NCBI RefSeq assembly: GCF_030704535.1 | Contig: NC_081806.1 | Coordinates: forward strand, 4,599,001 to 4,663,000 | Reading direction: 5' to 3' | DNA length: 64,000 bases | DNA from: Vitis vinifera | Lineage: Eukaryota > Streptophyta > Magnoliopsida > Vitales > Vitaceae | Shown here: positions 1-11,398 of the stretch, in pieces | How positions within the stretch are numbered: the first letter of the stretch is position 1 | Layout: every line of letters begins with the position of its first letter | The notes under the pieces: model-generated | Database searches by the model: none | Seen by the model: the letters and a program-made list of their open reading frames with translations, nothing else | What the model was told of the DNA's origin: nothing | Program-made: the position numbers and the translations under genes

Positions 1-729
1 GAATATCTAAATCCAAGCAAAAGAAAAAAAATGCAACCTCTAAGTTTGGCAACTCATCGCATACTGAATAACCAATAAGTTTATGTGCAACTTAGACTGG
101 AAAATGAAAATGAGGTTCAACAAAATTGATCTAGAGCACATACATATCTTACACAAAGCTAAAGAATCATCTGCGTAGCATATACATGAGTGGGCAGATT
201 TTTGGGACATGAGATGGACTGATTAGACAGTCAGATAAGCCCATTTAACTTTGCCATTGGTCCATCAAAAGTAGCTAAACAAATCATGGCCACCTTACAT
301 TCATATGGTATCAAAATTACCAGAGACACAAATTCAAATATAAGGCAATTCATAAAGTGCCCAATTCAGCAAACGCTATCTTATTAAAACTGCTTCATGA
401 GGATGATTAAAGTCAAGCAATAAGCATATTTTGTAAACTATCAGTCACAGACTGTACAGTGTCTAGACTATGAATAAAATCCTAAAAAAGGGAAGCAACA
501 ATTGGAAAGGCTATGTGGATGCTTCTAGCTTTCTGTTCATACAAATCGGTAATGCCCTGCAAAAACAAACCCACCAACCAAACCTAATCCATTGCAGAAC
601 ATGGTTCCTCCTTGTATAACAGTATTGCGTATGAAGATAACGGGAAAATGCAAAGATTGGCAGAGGGATAAAACCATATGCAGTCAGTATCATGACTTAG
701 GATGATTCTAGCAAACATGATGCAGAAAT
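1..729. other. Downstream flank of the epimerase gene; no gene seen
   Basis: This stretch follows the stop codon of the minus-strand epimerase gene, so its right part is probably the 3' untranslated region. No open frame has a recognisable product, and no repeat or RNA gene was seen. The short minus-strand open frames near 511-778 overlap the gene end and look like chance. Confidence 0.6.
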
Positions 730-2037
730 TCACCATGAGCTCTTTTTCTTCGATTTTGACTGGTAAGTGATGTACCACCGCACAAATTTCTTCAGCCCTG
801 ACTCAAGATCAGTTGTAGGCTTATACCCGAGCTCCCTCTGTGCCAAACTTATATTCGCATGTGTATACTGCACATCTCCATTCCTGGGCATGGGCAACAC
901 CCTCCTTTTTGCTTTCACCTTCAAAAGCTTCTCCAGTATGCTCACCAGCTTGCTCACATCCACCGGCGACGTGTTCCCCAAATTGAAAATCCGAAATTGA
1001 GCCGCCCCCTTCTTCTTACCACCAGTACCTGTACTTTTCTTCGCGGTATCCAATGATGCCAAACACCCCTTCACTATATCATCAATGTATGTAAAATCTC
1101 TAGCAACAGATCCATGATCTGGCCCTTCAAAGATCGTAATTGGCTTCCCTGTGAGAATATCTCGAGTAAAGAAGAAATATGCCATATCTGGCCTGCCCCA
1201 CGGTCCGTACACGGTGAAAAATCGCAAGCCAGTAATTGAAAGACCGTATATATGATTATATGTATGAGCAATGGCTTCACCTGCTTTCTTTGTCGCTGCG
1301 TATAGGCTCGCCGGACGGTCCGTTCGATCTTTTTCCGAGAAGGGCACCTTAGAATTAAGCCCATAAACAGAGCTCGAAGATGCCCAGACGATAGCTGGCT
1401 GCGGGTCCGCAGATTTACAAACTTCAAGAAGATTCACAAGCCCAGCAATGTTACTGTTGACATATGACTTAGGATTCTGCATTGCGTAGCGAACACCGGC
1501 CTGAGCAGCAAGGTGCATTACGTGTGTGAACGCGACCACATCGAAGAGCTTCCTAAGAAGCTCCGAGTCATTGATATCGCCTTCCACCACAAACACGCCG
1601 GCGCGCTCAAGCAGGTCGCGGCGGTGGCGCTTCAGTTCCGGGTCGTAGTAGTTGTTAAAATTGTCGAGGCCGATAACGCCATCTCCCCGCCGCTTCAGCG
1701 CTGCAGAGACGTGGCTACCGACGAAGCCGGCGCCACCGGTCACCAGCACGGTATGGCCGTGATCAGAGCGTACACGCGCCGATTGCCGCACCTTCTTTTC
1801 CCATTCGGGACCTCCCCAAGTATAGTTCGCCAGAACCCGGCGAGACCGGTCAGCGGGAGGGGACGTCGGCGACGTAGGCGATAACAGAAAGAAAAAGCAA
1901 ATGACGCTGAAGAAGAATAATGACCAGAGAATGAGCTTGGCGAGAGACGAGTGGGATCGGAATCGGTGAATGTAGTGATACTTGTCGGACTTGAATTTTC
2001 CGGGCGTGGAGGGGATGTTGTCCATGTGCTGCGACAT
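730..2037 (-). CDS. GAE: UDP-glucuronate 4-epimerase (GAE family), intact
   Basis: The 435-residue single-exon protein converts UDP-glucuronate to UDP-galacturonate, the precursor of pectin, and family members are Golgi type II membrane proteins. The N-terminus carries the family hallmark PSTPGKFK (about residues 9-16) and one membrane segment (about 33-53). A short-chain dehydrogenase fold follows, with the NAD-binding motif GGAGFVG at 101-107, the SSSVYG strand near 221-226, and the catalytic pair Y246 and K250 (YAATK). The length fits the family (about 430-460), and plant GAE genes are usually intronless. The frame is open upstream to a TTG at 2106, but 2037 is the first ATG and leaves the conserved N-terminus intact; a second ATG at 2025 is possible. 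No damage is visible. Which numbered paralog it is cannot be told from one sequence. Confidence 0.95.
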   Translation of the reverse strand: MSQHMDNIPSTPGKFKSDKYHYIHRFRSHSSLAKLILWSLFFFSVICFFFLLSPTSPTSPPADRSRRVLANYTWGGPEWEKKVRQSARVRSDHGHTVLVTGGAGFVGSHVSAALKRRGDGVIGLDNFNNYYDPELKRHRRDLLERAGVFVVEGDINDSELLRKLFDVVAFTHVMHLAAQAGVRYAMQNPKSYVNSNIAGLVNLLEVCKSADPQPAIVWASSSSVYGLNSKVPFSEKDRTDRPASLYAATKKAGEAIAHTYNHIYGLSITGLRFFTVYGPWGRPDMAYFFFTRDILTGKPITIFEGPDHGSVARDFTYIDDIVKGCLASLDTAKKSTGTGGKKKGAAQFRIFNLGNTSPVDVSKLVSILEKLLKVKAKRRVLPMPRNGDVQYTHANISLAQRELGYKPTTDLESGLKKFVRWYITYQSKSKKKSSW

Positions 2038-2310
2038 TGGCAGAAAACTGATCGGAACCTGATCAAACCCTAGTCTATTCCCTCCTCTCCTGACTCGATT
2101 CTTCAACTCAGAAATAGAAACAAAAGGGTATAGGTTTTGTGGGTCATAATGGGGTTGCGCTCTTGTTCTTCACAGACGACTATTGGCTTGATGCGTGTTG
2201 TGAAGAAACAGTGAGACCTTTTTGCTGCAACCTTCTCTCCTCACTTTTTCTTGATTTCTTGGATTCCACTCAGAACTTGAGATGGGCCGCTGGCTAGACC
2301 GTAGACCTAT

Positions 2311-2340
2311 CTATATAAATACAGGCTGGGCGGTGCCAAT
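2311..2340 (-). promoter_or_regulatory. Probable core promoter of the GAE gene
   Basis: Read on the minus strand there is a TATA-like stretch, ATTTATATAG, at 2320-2311. An inverted CCAAT box lies just upstream at 2336-2340. A start of transcription about 30 bases downstream would give a leader of roughly 250 bases before the ATG at 2037. Placement is by motif only. Confidence 0.5.
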
Positions 2341-5300
2341 TGTATATTTTGCAATTGTAGACAAAGTCCTTGGACTTATGGGCAAAATCGTCATCATGCC
2401 ATTAAAATTGTTAAACCAGCTTTGTTCGCCGGAGGGCTTTTGACCTCGTGTCATTCAAACACGATTACCTACCAAATGACCTTTATGATTTTGGGAATTG
2501 TTAAGGAAAATTTGTATCATCCAATATTTGTTTCCATTTTTTCCTTAATATTGTCGGTTTTATTATTTTTAAACCTTAAATATTAAATTATTCATCATCA
2601 TCCCACACATGACATGTGACAGGCTAGCAGGCTGATTTGGCATGAAAACTAACCAAAAAAAATATATATGCCTCTAAAATTAGGGGATGCGATTAAGGTT
2701 AGGATCATTTTTTTTTTTTTTTTTTTAATAAAGAGAAAGGTATAGAATTGTAAATTTACAACTGTAATACCCCTTTTTTAAAATTATGCGGTGTATATTA
2801 CTGTCGAATGCGTTGTATTTGGTAGGAGGTGTAACTTTCCCGGATTAATCTTACCATTCTCATACATAGCAAGTGAGATGAACCGACGCCACGTTCGGCT
2901 TATTTGGTAGGGGTGGCGTAACTTGGGTGAGTTGAACGAGTCCATAAAAAATTATTGTTAATAGTCAAATTAGACTTGAATTTAATTCGGATCGAGTTTT
3001 GACGAAGATTCAAAAAAATTTAGAGTTTGACTTGAAATTCATTTAATATTTTATAATTTATATTATTCTATATAATAATATTTATTTATTAATTTTTTTA
3101 AAAAAAATTAAATTATAATTATATCATATATTTTTTCATTTTTTCCTATATAAATCATTTTTTTCCTTTTTCTTATTGCCTTAAAATCTCTCACATTTAC
3201 TAATTTTGATATAAATATATAAAAAAAAATTTAAATACATAAAAAGTGAATTATAAATTATACATATCAGTCGATTTGAATTCAACTTAAACTTAAAAAA
3301 TATAAGGCTGAGTTGGATTTGAATTAAGTAACTCGAGTTAGATATTTGATTGATTATTTTTAAATTCTAGTGGAATTTAAGTTGGAGATTGGATTGAATT
3401 GGATTTTGAGTTGATTGTTTCTTAATTTAAGTTGAAGTCGAGTTAGGACATTTAAAGTTAGTGATTGAGTTGAGTTGAACTTGACTTAATTATTTTTTAA
3501 TACTAATACATGTATTATTTACTATATATATACATTATTTTTATATATTTAATAACTTATATAAAATTTTATTTATAAATTTAAAATATTTGAATCATAA
3601 ATATTATTAAACATAAGAGAAATTTCATTTTTTTAATCCTAAATATTGGAATACAACATAATTTTTATGTAAACAAATATCAAAAATTGAAAAATAATGT
3701 ATATTTCATTGCATTTTTTATTCATTTTTATTTTAGTTCTTCTTTTTTAACTACAAAATTATTTTTTAATAAAAAATATTTTATTTTGTAAAATAAGTAA
3801 TAAAAAAATAAAATAAAATTTAAATTTATGATAATCCGATAATACCTCAGTATAAGATTAGCATATTTTATATAGACAAAGTATAAAAAAAATAATGAAT
3901 AATGATAGGATATATGATTGGATAATTTATCATATCTTATTACCGATTAAATATAGGACATGATATGTTAATTACTCTCATATCCTATCTCATAAAGTAT
4001 CTAAACATCCAAACATGGTCTTAGGATATATGCGTGATTTCCAAAAATTTTAAAGAAAAATGCAAGGCAAAGAAATAGAGACTGCAAGTAAAATGAGAGA
4101 CAGCCAAGAAAATTTAAATAAATAAAAGTCAAAAATTTGTTTTTATATACTATTTTAAATTTATTTCACTTTTTTTTAATTCTTCTATATAAAGATTAAA
4201 TAATTTAATAATATATAATTAATTTTAATAATATTTGATTTTTTTTATGACAGAATCAAATATAAAAAAAATAATTTTAATTTTTTTTTCTTTCTCGGTA
4301 ATTTAACCGAGAATTATATAATTAATCTTTCATAACATGACTATATGGTATTTGGGTTAGCATTGCTAGTCATATACTCATATGGTAGTGTAGGTTTGAT
4401 CAATGGTGTGAAAGGGGGAGAAAGGAAAGAGCCAAACAGAGATGGTGTGGGTGATGGAGATCAGGTTGAGACACCAACCAGAAGGTGAATAGTAAAAAAG
4501 AGAAACTTGAGAAGAAAGCGAGCTTTAAAGAATACATTAATAAGATGTCTTGGTTTATAATCCAAGTCGAGTAGTTCTCTCAGCCAACCGATAGAATCAC
4601 ACAAAGCCTACCACACTAACTACTCCTTTTCGAAAAACTCATCATGAAGATTGATGTGAAAGAAATGGTTCTCATCCTTGTCACGGACTCACCATTTAGA
4701 AATTTTAATTGCACTCTTTTCATAATGAATTCTCTTATAAAATAATACCTTAATTATATCGATGGGCTTGCTTCTATCATGGAAAACCAAACTTTTTGAT
4801 AGTACAATCACCTAGTTGTCATCCATGTATTTGTGTTGGTTCCTAATTTGCAAAAAGACAAAAGAAGATTAGACCATTTTTATTTTATGGTATGTCATAA
4901 ATCTATTATAAGCTTTCGAAACATGGTATCATTTGACTTGAGTTTGCCAACGAAGACGATGTTAAAACTTCGTGATTTGATAGAGGTGATGACTAAAGTG
5001 GAATGGTGATATTTCAGTAACATAAAGATGACTATAGGATACGTATTTGTATAAATTTAGTAATATTTAAAAAATGGGCTAATTGCATGAGTGTCTTAAT
5101 GTGTAATACTTTATTTAATTTTGAATTATCTATTGAATGAATGAAATTGAGATCTTGGTTTGTGTCTAAGGAATGTTTGAATTTCTCACTCTTAGATGCG
5201 TTTTGAACATCATATGCATTTTAGAGAATGACTTGATTTGGATGAGTGTTATGGAGAAATTTGTAAATTTTCGTTGGAGGATATTAAGTGGTTTATATAA

Positions 5301-5639
5301 TCTATATTTTGTCATAAAATTGTTAAATGGAGAGATTGTTGATACATTAGGCTATATGTTATTAAAGTTGACAATTTTGCTTCAAATATTTTAGCTTAAG
5401 AACTTTATAAGATTGTATTTTACTCTCTATTAAAGACTTGAGAGTATTGTGTGATCAATCAGGATGACAAAGATAAGTATGAAAGGTCTTAAAAGGTAAA
5501 TAGGATTTAATTAAGACATTGTATGAAGTAAATATTTTTTAAAAAGGTTTTGAAAAAGGTTTTAAAACTTCTTTGAGTGCTTAAGCGCTCTTCTGTTCAA
5601 ATGCTAACACAAAGATTTCAATATTCAAGTAAAAAGTCT
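2341..5639. other. AT-rich intergenic DNA, no gene recognised
   Basis: Most of this stretch is very AT-rich (2,940-4,330 especially), with long A and T runs. The part from 4,340 to 5,500 is less AT-rich and looks like old, unclassifiable repeat or intergenic sequence. The open frame at 5,173-5,394 has no recognisable domain and is probably chance. I see no convincing RNA gene or element ends here. Confidence 0.5.
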
Positions 5640-6607
5640 AAAGTATCTCTTGAAGAGACGATTAAAAATTAAAAAATTAAAAGGAGAAACAATCTCTTCA
5701 AAAGATGATGATCTCTTAATAAATAAATAAATAAGGAAATAAATCATCTATTCGAAATATGATTTCAAAAAATCAAAGAAAACAAAATATTTTCAAGTTT
5801 TCTTATTTTTAATAATAAAATTATTATAAATATATGTATTGTAAAATTAATTGATTTTATGTTTTTTATTATTGATATACTATATATAATTATAATATTT
5901 ATAAAAGTATAAATTATGTTTAGCATCTCATATTAAAAAAAAATACTATTTTATATTAAGTTAGATATTGATTAAAACAATATTTTGTTTTTTTTATCTC
6001 CAATTTTATCTTTAAATTAATTTAATTAATTATAATTATAAATAGAAACTAATTTGATTTTATATTATTTTTATTTATAATATAAATAATGAGTATTTTA
6101 ATTTTTAAACTTTATCTATTACTTTCTTGTTCATTGAAATTTCATATTAAAAAAAAATCTATTATCAATTTTATTCTAGTTTATAAAAATAAATTTATCA
6201 TCGATTTCCTTTTTTAGTTTATTAAATAATATTTTTTATAAAATGAATAATTTTGTTTCATTTTAATTTTTAAATTAATTTTATTAGATAACTTTAAAAT
6301 TAAAAATATTATTCTTTAATTTAAATTTAACTATCTAATGTATAAAATATATAAAAATAAATTAATTTGGAATAAAAAATTCAACGGTCACAAATAATTT
6401 TTTAAGTATTAATCAATTTAAAACTAAATAATAATTTTGTTTTTTTTTTTTTTGAAGAAACGATTTTTAAGAACAAAGAAATCGTTTGTTTAAAAATCTA
6501 TTTTAGCATTTTTTTCTTATATGAGAAACTCATCTGTTAGCCTACCACGGCTGCAACGCCCACTATTGTCCCGCTGCAACACCCACTACTTTACACACTG
6601 CTCCACC
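5640..6607. repeat. Left arm of an old foldback element
   Basis: About 5,795-5,990 is an inverted copy of about 18,300-18,510, and about 5,895-6,130 is an inverted copy of about 17,960-18,200, so the right arm holds two partial copies of one left segment. Short palindromes with the core TCTCTTGAAGAGA occur near 5,645 and, diverged, near 5,690. The same core recurs in the right arm and in the hairpin array that begins at 6,811. The segment 6,535-6,607 is GC-richer and belongs to the original spacer between the arms. Confidence 0.65.
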
Positions 6608-6699
6608 GGACTTTTCTCAATAGTACAGTAGTTTAAAAAAGTTATGCTTAAATTATTGTAGTAGAAGAAGTTATTACAAATATATGGTAGTTTTTGCCA

Positions 6700-6795
6700 C
6701 ATAGGAGAGAGGAGAGAGGAGAGAGGGTGAGAGAGGAGAGAGGAGAGAGGAGAGAGGGTGAGAGAGAGGAGAGAGGAGATAGGAGATAGGGTGAA
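6700..6795. repeat. GGAGA-rich purine tract (left), mirrored at 8,640-8,730
   Basis: A run of GGAGAGA and GGGTGAGAGA units flanks the hairpin array. Its reverse complement (CTCTCCT, CTCACCCT) occurs at 8,640-8,730, so the two tracts can pair. Both are part of the foldback arms. Confidence 0.85.
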
Positions 6796-6810
6796 CGGAT
6801 ATTTAAAAAA

Positions 6811-8625
6811 GGGAACTCGTCTCTTGAAGAGACGAGTTCCATGAAAAAAAAAATATATATTTTTTTAAAAAAATTCCCATTTACTCAAGGGAACTCGTCT
6901 CTTCAAGAGACGAGTTCCATGAAAAAAGACAAGGGAAAGACGAGTTCTCAGGGAAAAAAATATTTTTTTTATTTAAAAAAAATCCTAAATTAAATAAAAA
7001 AAAATTTCCTAAAGGGAACTCGTCTCTTTGGGAAATTTTTTTTTTTAAATATATTTTTTATTTAAAAAAATCCCAAATTAAAAAAAAAAAAAAAATTCTT
7101 AAAGGGAACTCGTCTCTTCAAGAGACGAGTTCCCTAAAAAAAATATTTTTTTAAAAAAAATATATATATTAAAAAAAAAAATTTCCTAAAGGTAACTCGT
7201 CTCTTGAAGAGACGAGTTTCATGGGAAAAAAATTATTATTTTTTTTTAAATATATTTTTTGTTTAAAAAAAATCCCAAAAAAAAAAATTTCCTAAAGGGA
7301 ACTCGTCTCTTGAAGAGACGAGTTCCCATAGAAAAAACAATATTTTTTTTAAAATATATTTTTTATTTAAAAAAAATCCCAAATTAAAAAAAAAAGAAAA
7401 AAAACAATTTTTTTTTAAAATATAATTTTTTTACATGGGAACTCGTCTCTTGAAGAGACGAGTTCCCTTTAGGAATTGTTTTGTTTTTTTTTTTTTAATA
7501 ATAATAATTATTATATATATATTTAAAAAAAAAAAAAAATTTTACATGGGAACTCGTCTCTTGAAGAGACGAGTTCCCTTTGGAATTGGTTTTTGTTTTT
7601 TTTTTTTTTTTTTAATTTGGGATTTTTTTAAATAAAAAATATATTTAAAAAAAAAAAAAATTTCCTATGGGAACTCGTCTTAAAGGGAAATTTTTTTTTT
7701 TTAAATATATATATTTTTAAAAAAAAATATTTTTTTTTACATGGGAATTTGTCTCTTGAAGAGACAAGTTACCTTGAAGAATTGATTTTTTTTTTTTTAA
7801 TATATATATTTTAAAAAAAAAATATTTTTTTTACATGGGAACTCGTCTCTTCAAGAGACGAGTTCCCTTTGGAATTGTTTTTTTTTTTTTTTTTTTTTAA
7901 TTTGGGATTTTTTTAAAATAAAAAATATATTTTAAAAAAAAATATTTTTATTTAATATATATATATTTAAAAAAAATATATATTTTTTTCATGGGAATTG
8001 TTTTTTTTTTTTTTTTTTAATTTGGGATTTTTTTAAATAAAAAATATATTTAAAAAAAAAATATTTTTTTTCCCAAGGGAACTCGTCTCTTGAATTTTTT
8101 TAAAAATATATATATTTTAAAACATAATATATTTTAATTTAGGAATTTTTTTTTTTTTTTGTAATTTGGGATTTTTTTTTTAAATAAAAAATATATTTAA
8201 AAAAAAAATATTTTTTTTCCCATGGGAACTCGTCAGACGAGTTCCCTTTAGGAAATTTTTTTTTTTTTATAAATATATATATTTAAAAAAAAATTATTTT
8301 TTTTTACATGGGAACTCGTCTCTTGAAGAGACGAGTTCCTTTAAAAAAAAAAAAAAAAAATTTCCATGGGAACTCATCTCTTGAAGAGACGAGTTCCCTT
8401 TAGGAAATTTTTTTTTTTTTAATTTGGGATTTTTTTTAAATAAAAAATATATTTTAAAAAAAAATATTTTTTTTTCCCTTTAGTTCCAATTTTTTTTTTT
8501 TTTTTTTTTTTGAATTTTTTTAAAAAATATATATTTTTTTTAATGGGAACTCGTCTTTTGAAGAGACGAGTTCCCTATATATATTTTTTTTCATGGAACT
8601 CGTCTCTTCAAGAGACGAGTTCCCT
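6811..8625. repeat. Array of about 13 complete and 6 partial copies of one 30-bp palindrome
   Basis: Each full unit is a near-perfect palindrome: GGGAACT, then the core CGTCTCTTGAAGAGACG (or with TTC in the centre), then AGTTCCC. Full copies start near 6811, 6889, 7104, 7192, 7298, 7437, 7548, 7743, 7837, 8310, 8367, 8544 and 8596. Half or deleted copies lie near 6937, 7015, 7669, 7985, 8079 and 8222. Spacers are A/T homopolymer-rich. Their orientation flips near 7,430-7,600: AAATCCCAAATT-type spacers lie before it and AATTTGGGATTT-type after, so the whole array is itself a foldback. Confidence 0.95.
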
Positions 8626-9829
8626 TTTTTAATATCCGTTCACCGTCTCTCCTATCTCCTCTATCCTCTCTCTCACCCTCTCTCCTCTCTCCTCTCTCCT
8701 CTCTCACCCTATCTCCTATCTCCTCTCTCCTAGGTGGCAAACACTACCTGTGGACCCCGCATTTTGGGCTCAATGCGTTTCCCACTCGATGGCAAGCTCG
8801 ATTTTTATTTGAAAATTTGATTTTTTATTTGATTAAGAAAACTGACTTGGAGTCGCCACTTATTTTTGTTTTATTTTTAAAGGGTAAACAAAATAAGAAA
8901 GAAAAACCCTAAGTGTGACTCCTTGTTTTGGAAAAGGCGGTCTGTGAAAAACCGGATGGGTTCGGGGGTCAGGTTACTTATCGGGAAGGTACGGTAAAGA
9001 CCGTAGCACCCCTCTAAGTCCCTAAAGTCGGGTCTCTACTAATAAAATAAAGCAATCATGGCAATTGATGAGGAAATCAATGAATACTCAGAGTGATCAT
9101 GCACACGTGAGAATCTAAACATGCATACAGAAAATGACCAGAGTGGATGTGGATGCGTACCTAGGCGACGAGCCACCATGTGCTATCAAGAGAGGGGTTA
9201 GTGCATAATTAAGAAATAATAGCATGCATGTCGGAAAGCAGGATAAATAAATCATGTATGATAACCAAGTCAATCAATCGATCAATCAATCATAAAGTCA
9301 CCCATGTTGGGCCCCCACCAAAGCCTGTTTATTTAGCATGACTTAATGTCACAGATTCCATTATTCTGGAATTATGAAAAATTCGTTCACGCTTATTAAA
9401 ATCAAGAGGAATGGAAGATCGTTTGAAAACCAGAGCGGAATTAAAACTATTTGAGAGAAAATTGGACTTTTGAAATTTAATTGAAAATTTGGAATCTCGA
9501 AGATCACTAGAAAATTGGAGTTTTAGAGTTTATTTGAAGATCAGACTCTTAGAGGTTGAATGTGAGAATGTGAATTTTAGAAATCGAATTTGAAAGAGGT
9601 TGGAATTTTGAAAATGATTTGAGGGATCGGGATCTTAAGAAAAAAGATTAAGTTACGAAAATTGGGATTATGAGAGTTGAATTTTGAAAGATATCAGAAT
9701 CGTAAGTTATTTGAGAAGTATGAATTATGAAAGTTGATTTATGAAAAATGGAAGTCTCGAAAATCATTTGAAGGCAGACTTTTTAGAAATTGAACTGCGA
9801 GAACATAGACTTTTGAAAGTTGAATTTGT

Positions 9830-9866
9830 AATAATAATGATAATAAGATTTTGAAAGTTTGAATTG

Positions 9867-9903
<37 letters not shown>

Positions 9904-10135
9904 GATTTTGAAAGTTGAATTAATAATAATAATGATGATAAGATTTTGAGAGTTTGAATTAATAATAATAATAATAATAATGAGATTTTGAAAGCTTGAA
10001 TTAATAATAATAATAATAATAATAAGGTTTTGAAAGTTTGAATTAACAAAAATAATAATAATAAGATTAATAATAATAAAAAGATTTGGAAAGTTGAATT
10101 AATAATAATAATGATAATAAGAATAATAATAATAA
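9830..10135 (+). repeat. Interrupted (AAT)n microsatellite
   Basis: Blocks of AAT/ATA triplets alternate with the phrase GATTTTGAAAGTTTGAATT, giving a compound higher-order repeat of seven or so blocks. It lies inside LTR-like insertion 1, and the adjacent 9,400-9,830 holds more diverged forms of the same phrase. It creates meaningless leucine/tyrosine-rich frames on the minus strand. Confidence 0.9.
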
Positions 10136-10144
10136 GATTTTGAA

Positions 10145-10510
10145 AGTGCTTTGGGTTCCATCCCCATCATATGCCCAAGTCCATTCATTAAAAGAGCCTT
10201 GAGCTCCATCTCCATCAAGCCCAAGTCCATTCATTAAAAGAGCTTTGGGCTCCATTTACACCAAGCCCACGTCCATAAGCCCACGTCCATTCTTTAAAAG
10301 AGCTTTGGGCTCCATTCATTAAAAAAGCCTTGGGCTCCATCTCCATCTCCATCAAGCCCATGTCCATTCATTAAAAGAACCTTGGGCTCCATCTCCATCA
10401 AGCCCAAGTCCATTCATTAAAAGAGCTTTGGGCTCCATTTACACCAAGCCCACGTCCATTCTTTAAAAGAGCTTTGGGCTCCATTCATTAAAAAAGCCTT
10501 GGGCCATCCG
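10145..10510 (+). repeat. Tandem repeat with a unit of about 46 bp
   Basis: Variants of a phrase of about 46 bases, built on GTCCATTCATTAAAAGAG, GGGCTCCAT and CATCAAGCCCA, occur head to tail. Some units are shortened. Part of the block (about 10,175-10,345) is repeated at about 10,375-10,510. It is internal to LTR-like insertion 1. Confidence 0.85.
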
Positions 10511-11040
10511 GCCCAAGCTAAAAGAAAATGGCTTAAGGCCCACAAAAACAAACTTAAACCCAAACATAGGAGGTCCAAACAAACATTACCAACAAGCCTA
10601 AACTAAAAGAAAATGGCTTAAAGCCCACAAATACAAACTTAAGCCCACAAGTCAGTGTCTTGGGAGCCCACCAACAAAGCCCACTGCCTAAAATATCCAC
10701 CCAAAGATCAAAAGATGGTTTCTCTTTTTTTTTAAGAAATTTCCGGGTTGAAGACCGGTGGTGGCAGGTTGGTGGTGAAGATGGTAGAACAAAGCTCCAA
10801 TAATAAGAACCAAAATAAACTCATATCATCCTCACCCTATATATCCATCAACGAGCTTAGAAAAGAAGTTAAAAAAAACAAGCATGGAGTGGAGAAAAGA
10901 AAGTACCCGAAGATGAAAAACAAAAGAGAGAGGACGAGAGGTTAAAGAAAGGTCTATTTGGTGCCCGATTTTCTCTCTTGTCCCCAGATTTTTTTTCTTC
11001 AAAAAAAACCTCCCAGCTGCTGCCCGTTTTCTTCCTCCAC

Positions 11041-11398
11041 CTAGCTGCTGCCCCTCTTCCTCTTCAGTGCATGTGCTGCCCACAAAATCTCCTCCAATGC
11101 ATGTGCTGCCCAGAAAAAAACCAAATGCATGTGCTGCTCCCAAAATCTCCTCCAATGCATGTGCTGCCCAGAAAAAACCCAAATGCATGTGCTGCCCGGT
11201 TTTTCTTCCTTCTAGCTGCTGCCCCTCTTCCTCTTCAGTGCATGTGCTGCCCACAAAATCTCCTCCAATGCATGTGCTGCCCAGAAAAAAACCAAATGCA
11301 TGTGCTGCCCCCAAAATCTCCTCCAATGCATGTGCTGCCCAGAAAAAACCCAAATGCATGTGCTGCCCGGTTTTTCTTCCTTCTAGCTGCTGCCCCCT
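11041..11398 (+). repeat. 171-bp tandem repeat with nested 58-bp subrepeats
   Basis: The phrase CTAGCTGCTGCCCC starts at 11,041, 11,212 and 11,383, an exact 171-base period. Within each unit a 58-base subrepeat (starts at 11,083 and 11,141) is built on CTCCAATGCATGTGCTGCCC. Because the period is divisible by three and stop codons are rare in the unit, several frames on both strands stay open. The resulting ORFs are by-products of the repeat. Confidence 0.95.

Noticed and set aside
2038-2106. N-terminal extension of the epimerase from a TTG at 2106
   Set aside because: The first ATG is at 2037 and family members begin close to the PSTPGKFK motif.
5173-5394. 73-codon ORF in AT-rich DNA
   Set aside because: Hydrophobic with no known family and not conserved with anything else in the window; likely chance.
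6811-8625. CRISPR-like array of palindromic repeats of about 30 bp
   Set aside because: Spacers are A/T homopolymers of variable length, not unique sequences, their orientation flips, and the DNA is from a plant nucleus with no cas genes. It is a foldback element.
9783-10255. Leucine/tyrosine-rich minus-strand ORFs
   Set aside because: They translate an AAT microsatellite and the adjacent 46-bp repeat.
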